Source: Druceiella hillmani (taxonomy: Eukaryota; Arthropoda; Insecta; Lepidoptera; Hepialidae). Taken from it: 64,000 nt of DNA. Shown in pieces: positions 26,301-34,500 of this stretch (position 1 is the stretch's first letter; each line of letters opens with the position of its first letter). The position numbers were made by a program, and so were the translations under genes. The notes beneath the pieces were generated by a model that saw nothing but the letters and a program-made list of their open reading frames with translations, made no database searches and was not told the origin of the DNA. Location of the stretch: NCBI GenBank assembly GCA_039881145.1, contig JAYKKI010000151.1, positions 866,001-930,000 of the forward strand, in the 5' to 3' direction.

Positions 26301-28488
26301 CAAGTAGTTATTTCTGATAATGCAATTTAAATTAGAAACACAAAAGGAGTCTAGTAATAGAAACCAAAAGTATGAGAATGTGTAAGGTAGCAAATAATGT
26401 TCGTAACAATGGCAAAAGGTAATCATCTGAAATGAGTAAAATAACAGTAGTAAAATTAAAATAATTATTGTCTTCCAACACATAAAAGGAGTTGTCTCTT
26501 TCTATAAAATAAATGAGCTAAAAATATTATTGATGTCATGTTTTTTATATTATTATTATTATCTTTCTCTTAAATCGCGTTGTGGCTTATTAATATTATT
26601 ATTTTTTTATGACACTCCCGGCACATGAATATAAATTTATTGTAATTATTTGTCGTTGTATCGATTCCAGGAAGACAAGCCGTGTTGTCAAAAAAAAGAC
26701 GTTAATTTCAAATAAATATTATCGGTTTCTCATTTCATTTCTCAAATACATAATGTATTTTCTGTTTACTTATTTTGTTTTACTGGCTTTGATCGATGGC
26801 TAAAATGGGAAAAAAATCATATTTATTTTTTAATTTTCCAAAGCGCTTTTAAAATATCAATTTTCGAAATATTCGCAAGTAATTTTGTTTTCTACTTGTC
26901 CTACCTTATGTACTGTTAATCATAATAGTTTTTATAATAATTTAGATGTAATCTTTATTACCATTTTTTAAACGGAACACCATTTCTTAGAATTACATAT
27001 TCAAAAAGGAACGTATAAATTTTAGAAATTATTTTTAGACTTCGGTACAAAATAATTTACAAATGCAAAATAATTTGTTTTCGTACCAAACTGTCTTTCC
27101 TCCGAAATTTCATGACTATTAGTTGCATTTGATTAACGTGTGTTAAGGTATGACAAATTTAAAATAAAGTTATGACAATTTTAAAAATAATTAAGGTGTT
27201 CTAAACAGTGAATTTTGTGTAATTAATTTTACCCTACACTGATTGCTGAGAAGATCCTTTTCTCAAGACTCGGATTAGACTCATTAGGCCAAGTCTCATA
27301 AAAACTATTTAGTAAAAAAATTACTGCCCGTTACTTGAAAAAAGATGATTTGAATTAAGAAACACTATTTTCAATTAGTTTAGAAATTTCAGCCCAACAA
27401 AATGACTTTGATTAATTTTTCAGCATCGTGTTCTCTGTTCTCGGACTTCTCGTGATTGTGTGTTCATCTTTAGAAATAAGTCGTAAGATTCTATTTTGTA
27501 AAGGTAATTATGAATAACTACTTACAATTTGATAGATTCATGTATTTTAACTATTATAGTGGCTTAAAATTATATCTATGAACATGGCCCAATTTTATCA
27601 ATGGACATTAGATTTAATATAGTTTGAATTGATTTATGTGAATAAAAAAATACTTAGGCTTTATAATATTTACGAATTTACCCTTGCTGATTTCCTCAGA
27701 TTTTATTTAATATAAGACAATAAACTATCGGACGATGACCTTCTTTGTATATATCCTAGTTTTCCCACCAAGAAATGTACCAATTTGAATGATTTTTATT
27801 TTAAAGATGACACTTTAAGGGTAGTCCCATGTAAATATGATGATGAGATTCAGAAATGAACGATGGAATTCCTGAACAAATGGCAGTAAATCAATTATGA
27901 TTCAAGATATTTACTACGGGTTACTTGGCAAAATAACTACACCGCTTACCAGATCAGGGTCTGATGATAAGTTATGGGGATGAACAATGGAACTTCTTAA
28001 CGCATATTAGTAAATCAACAGTTATTATCTTACTAGAAGTTGTTATTTTGCAAAATAACTACACCAACGACCGAGTCAGGACCTGATGATGCGTTCTAGA
28101 GGAGGTTCAGAATAATGGATCTCCTTAACGGATGGTAGTAAATTAAACGTAATTTAAGATATCATCATCGACCATATCAGAGTCTGATGGTGCGTTCTTG
28201 GGATGAATAATGGAACTCCTTATTGGATATTCAGTATATTTATTACTGGTGGTTTCTACTTTGCTAAATTACTTCATGATCCAGATCAGACCAGATCAGA
28301 GTTCTGAAGATAAATAATACAACTTCTTAACGGATGGTAGTAAATCGTGGTTCCATAAATTTGCTACTAGTTTGATGTTACTTTAGTTATTACTTTGCAA
28401 AATCTGATATGGGATTTCGGATATGGAGAACAGAACTCCTCAACGGCTAACATCTAACCACTGGTGGCTATTACTTTTGCATCATTTT

Positions 28489-28563
<75 letters not shown>

Positions 28564-31500
28564 ACATGACTAACCACAGAACGTTGTTTTGAATATTTCT
28601 AATATCCCACAATGCAATATCCCACAATTAGCTTTCGAGTTTTAAGACATTACAATGAACCATAAGTTATTTAAAACATTTAGAAATATTAATTTTAACA
28701 ATAAAATTCATAACTGATAAAAAATTACTATTTACGAAATCCTATTTTAAATTAAATTATATCATTTATAATATGTTTCTTATTCACAGATACTCCGAAG
28801 TTATTAAAATCTTTTTCTCTATATCAAAATATCAACAAACTAACGAGGATTTCAAATACCGTGAATCCTCTAAGTTGTATCAATGGGATTCGAGTGCTAT
28901 CAATGGCTTGGGTAGTAATTGGTCATACTTATAGCAGTCAAGCGATGATTACTGTTGAGAATCCTCTAGATATGTTAGAGGTAAGACCAAACTACAATAT
29001 TTGATGAAATATTTCATATCCCTTAGTGGCTTTTAGATTGCTGGCTCTATATATATCAATGACCTTATATATTTTGAATAGTGGGTAATTAATTCTAAAT
29101 GGTTACCTGATTATTTCTTTATTTCTTGAGGTAAATTTACATAAAAAAAATTGCACATTATGCATAACATTCAAGCAAGAGAATTAAATCCAATCGAGAA
29201 CCAAATTAAATTTTCTCTAAAATGTTTATATACATTTAAAACATTTTTAATATTTTGTTATCTTTATAACCCCCTTTTATATTTGTAAAATTTTAATTGA
29301 ATAAATTATTCAGTAATTATCAGAATAATTCTGATAATTAATAAATTCTAAATAAAATAAATTCTGATAAATAACCGGGAAGACTGTAAATAGTCAAAAT
29401 ATTTTCCATGCAAAATTTTTAATTTTTATTGAATCCTAAATGATATTAATACTCAAATATTTTTACCATCTTGTTTTAGTGGATTAGCACATACCATGCT
29501 ACCTGGATAACAGCTGCTCCACTATCTGTTGACACATTCTTTTATTTAGCAGGATTCCTTTTAACCTGGAGTGTCCTGAAAAAATTTAATACCTCAGGTA
29601 TCTAACAAGTTTTTAATATGCGGACTGTGCTATATAATTCATCCTTTACATGATAAACCGACAAAGTACACTGTGCCAAGTTGAAAAGAAATAGATGATT
29701 CACTTTCACTGAATTAAGAGCCAAAAATCAGAAAATTTGTTTAAAATTAGTGGAATAGTATTGATTTTTCATAGGACTAAGATTAATTTTTTTGCGAATT
29801 ATTCTATGTAGCATATCGTATAGATTTATTAAACATTTTATCTTTTTTGCGTACAATACAAATTTTATTTTGAGTGGAATTAAGAACGTTTTCTATTTTC
29901 AGTGCTTTTTTTGAAATCGGTACCTCTTCTGTATCTAAACAGATACCTCCGGCTAACACCTCTATTGGCAGCTGCCATATTACTGCAAGTATCTTATCTT
30001 AATCATGTTAGCGATGGTCCTGACTGGAGAGTTGTCACGGATTCTATGAATAATTGCTTAGAAGGCTGGTGGTCAAATCTATTATACATTCAAAACTATG
30101 TCAGACCTACTAATTTCGTAAGTTCAAAAATAAGTTCAAGTTCAATAATAAGTAAGTAAAAAATAAATTAAAAAAATATGTATGTAAAAATTAAAGCTTA
30201 AAATTTGCATATATTTAATTTCATGTGGTGACTCTAGTACACTACAAAAACATAATCGGTTGTTAAATTTAGTTTTAGATATGGCTAAAAGCACCATAAA
30301 TTTATAGTTATCTTCTTGTACAGCCAGTGAGGGTGTTTTGTTATTCGTTTTTTTAATTTCAGATATTGCAGACGTTTTAACTAATATATTAGTTCCTATC
30401 ATTCATTACCGCATTTATGGCATAAATGGTTAATCATGTATATCAATAATGTGCAGAAATTGAATAATCTTAATGTATAAAAAATAAGATAGTATAAAAA
30501 AGTTACAAAAATTAAAATTAATAGAATAATAAGCAATGATCTTTTAATACCGATTGCCAATTGATCTTAACTCTGCGACAGTATTTCTAAATAAACGAGA
30601 AAAAAATTTGAAACGTTACAGGAAGTTTGTGTCATTTCTAGACAGAAATTTGTGTCATTGCAGATGAAATGTCGATTTTAGGCAGAAAACCTTTTCATAT
30701 CCGAATGCTTAGCTCTATTAATAGCAAGAAATATGAATTACGGAAAGGATATCGCTCACACTAAGAACTCATATTTTAAAATGAATTGGAAGTATATCTT
30801 TAAATTCATTATTTTAAAGAACGTTATTTCTTAAAATAACTAGAATTAAATTTTAAAAAAGAAAAACTGAAAAACAAAACTCTCGAATGTGTAGTTAAAA
30901 TTACATTTCTTAATTATTTTTAATAAATAAAATTTAATATTAATTAAATTATTTTTCGTCTGATAAAGGTTAAGTTAATGTTAAAAACAATTAAAGCGTC
31001 TAAACTAAGCAAAATGAAAATATACTTTAAATTATTAGATAACTGATATAAACGGTTTCGGCACATAAATAAGACCATACTAAATTTATTTCTTTACCAG
31101 AGCTTTGAGATCGCTCTGTTTTATTATAAATACGCGAATTTACTATAAATTAAAAAAAAATAAGCTTTCATTGTAATTTCTAAAACTATCTAATTCTAAT
31201 ATTTCAGTGCTTGCCACACTCGTGGTACTTGGCCATTGATATGCAGCTTTATGTTGTCTCGCCTATCGTGATATTCTTCTTGCTGGGTGGAACAAAACGT
31301 GCCGTAGCTGCTCTCACTATAGCAATTTGTACAGCCCTGGGACTGGCTTTGGGATATGCCTTTTATTATAATTTCGGTGTAAGGCTTGCGCTGTAAGTCG
31401 GAACTTGATTTCACTTTTCGATTCTTTTGTTATACCAAAATAGCTCTGTCCAATAATGCTAGGGTGGATGTAGAGCAGTTGTGTTACTAATATATTTCAT

Positions 31501-34500
31501 GGAATTGTAGGTTTAGAAATCAACAATCATCTATATACAGAAAGAGATGTGTATACTGAAAGGCTGTTAACAATTTTGTAATTACACCATTGATAAAAAT
31601 AAATAAAGCTTTCAGTTTAAACTGTTATAGTATCGGTGTTCTTTGTAACATAACGAGTCATGAAAACGTATAGAACTTACTTATAGAACTTCCTCGTTAC
31701 TTTTAATTTGTTGTTGATATTAATATTGGATAAAGAAATTGAAACTACGCCATGATTATAGGTTTGCCAGCAGATGTATAAATTATTAAATAATTAGCAA
31801 AACACAGAGAGAGTTACTTTTCCTACTTTTTCCAAATATATAAGTTTTAATCAAAATAATTTAAAAGAAATCAATTGACCGTTCGTTTTGTTTTTTATTA
31901 AAATATCTTATATGACGTAAGTTATGTTACGAATACTTAATACTATGTTTTAATTTTGTTTTGAGTTTATAAACTTAAGTCTTGCAAAAATTTTATTAAA
32001 TTAAGTGTATAAAAATTAGACAATATTTATTTTAATTCCGAGAAAACAAACCGTTATGTATTATATTGCTTAACAGTTATTATATATTAAAAAAAAATAC
32101 CACCGTTCAATATGTCTTCAAATAATTTGCTTTTGCAATGGACTTAACAGTTTTCCTATATATATTTTTTGCTGAAACTCTTTCAAGCGTTAGAATATCA
32201 AAGAGTTCAAGCAGGGTATAATAAAAATAAAATGACAAAATTGGAGATATATTAGACTATTTTCGTGCGTCCATTAGATTATTTTAGTAGATATTGTATT
32301 TACAATTAAACATTTTAATTTTAAGCTTCAAGGGTGTTTATGCTCATTTTATACCACTACGAGTTTATGTAAGTTTAATTATGGATATATAATAAAGATA
32401 AAATTTTCATATTTGTTTATTTTCGTCTACAATATATTTACAAACATATATGTAAAAAAGTAACAAAATATATTATATAATAGGAATAAATCATTTAATT
32501 TAACATTTTTTTAACGGTTTTTTTATAATTAATTTTTTTAACTTTCAGAGGTGAAAATATTGATGTGTTTACGCAGCGTTTCCATAATAATACCTTACCC
32601 AGATCACCTCCCTTCGTTTGGGGAATCCTCGTTGCTTATTTATCGTCAGTATTGAAAAAAAAGGAAGTTAAAATTACTAGCAAGGTAAAACTTTAAATAG
32701 TTTTGGAAGTAAAATATTAAAAAAAAACAAAGTAGTTTCTGCGCATTCAGTAAGAATATCAGAAATATTACATTGCAAATTTACTTATATAAAATAAATT
32801 AAAACATTATTTGAATTATTTTTTAGATATACAAATGTGCACATTGGATTATAACGGCTGCTTTCTTATTTTTGCCATTTCATGGAACATATTCAACATT
32901 GAATTATGAAATGAGTCAGCACACTATTAATTTCTTCAATGCATGGCATAGATCTTCTTGGGTACTCGGAGTAGGAGGAATAATTTTTGCTTGCATGCAT
33001 GGATTTGGAGGTAGATAGTTCCAATAATAAATAAAAAATACTTGATAACAGTTGAGTGATTAAACGAGGGTGGTTATTAATTTAAATGCTATAAACTCTC
33101 TGATTTACATACCATTCGTGAACATTTTATAATACAATCAGGAGCCAACGATAATATCAGTCATTTTTAAAAAAGTTTGCACTCTGTGAGTTTGTTGTGT
33201 GATATAAATTATCGCCTGTCTTCTCAAAAAAACTTATATCAATATGAATTACGTTCCAAACTTGAGCTTAGGTATGATTGCAGAAGAATGAAATAAATTT
33301 TGTAGTATACGATAGTATACAGCATTTCCGTTTGTATTTCCGCTTTTCAAATAAAGTTCGAAAAATGGGTCTTCAATAATTTTTATTTTACTTGTCCTCA
33401 TCTCTGGTAAACAAAAATGAAAATTGCCATTCCCTAGATTCCTTCCAAGAAATTATTTTAAACTTCAAAACTTAGTAAAAAAAAATTTCTCATAAAACCC
33501 TTCTTAATAAATTATACATTCTTTTAAATACTTCTCTAATCTTTGGTTTTTGACCAAATATTCGTATTACCTAAATTTGAAATCAGTAGCTCAATATGTT
33601 TGCAGTCTAGAGACTTCTAAGGACGAAGAACCGTTTTGTCATCGTAATCGAGTTTTGTTTGGATTTTTTGAGTATGCAAACATAATAAGGCTTATTACTT
33701 GGTAACGTAAAATGTGTAAATAATAAAAAATTAACCAAAATTTCAAGAAATGAATGTAAAGAAGTGGTATCTAAAATTTATGGGATTTTATAAATGAATC
33801 GTAAACCATATAAAAAAGGTTGGTTGAGATATTATAAAAAAAATTATAATGAGTACCAAAGAAAAAAATTACAATGAGTAACAAAAAAATCCTTTTAATT
33901 TATTTGACTTGTGAATACGAATTAATTTTTAATTTAAGATGTGTGTAAATCCAAATTACAAATTTATTCTCACAGGTCCTGTTCAATGGTTTTTAAGTCT
34001 TAAAATGTGGATTATACCGGCGCGTTTATCCTATGCCGTATACCTCATGCATTATCCCATCATGTACTCTATTGCTGGGTCAAACATGTCACCGATTAGA
34101 TTTGCCGATTCAATATTTGTAAGTTTTTTATAACAAAAAAGTTTCTTTATAAAAACAGGTTCATATCCTTTTTTGAAGAAGATTATCGTTTCTATTTTTT
34201 TTATTTAAAACATTTTATTGTAGTTGTTCTGGCATGCTCAGTAGAAAGGCTGGGAAGAAACTTGCTGGTTACCATTTTATTTAAAAAAAATTCTGTTTTA
34301 GAAAACTATATATAAATATACACGTTGTATTAGAGATAAAATGTTTCATCTTTTATAGAGATAAATTTATAAAGTCAATCTCTCATTACTGAAATTTTGA
34401 AAATAATTTACATATTTTCGTTCCCTTTCGTTAATTATTTCGGATATTTAAAGGCATGGTATTCTATCGTGGAAAGAATGGCATATGTATATGCTTCCGC

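Larger units (their letters stand above)
18494..27423 (+). other. Intron 3 of nrf-6-like gene
   Basis: 8930 bp, the largest intron. It contains an unexplained open block at 21105-21204, hairpins at 22403, 24291 and 25828, and a 45-bp tandem duplication at 22512. It also holds a TA higher-order repeat at 23239, a minus-strand transposon-like relic at about 23990-25030 and a GC-richer unassigned patch at about 25890-26290. Everything else is AT-rich without recognisable features. Confidence 0.85.
27504..28789 (+). other. Intron 4 of nrf-6-like gene
   Basis: 1286 bp, phase 1. Occupied mainly by a degenerate tandem repeat (27856-28470) and a TA microsatellite (28492-28561). Confidence 0.9.

Noticed and set aside
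27856..28470. CRISPR-like array
   Set aside because: Copies are degenerate, about 100 bp long and without short unique spacers; the context is a eukaryotic intron.
31375..31380. Earlier GT donors for exon 8
   Set aside because: They give phases that hit a stop in exon 9. Only the GTAAGT at 31393 keeps the family sequence open.
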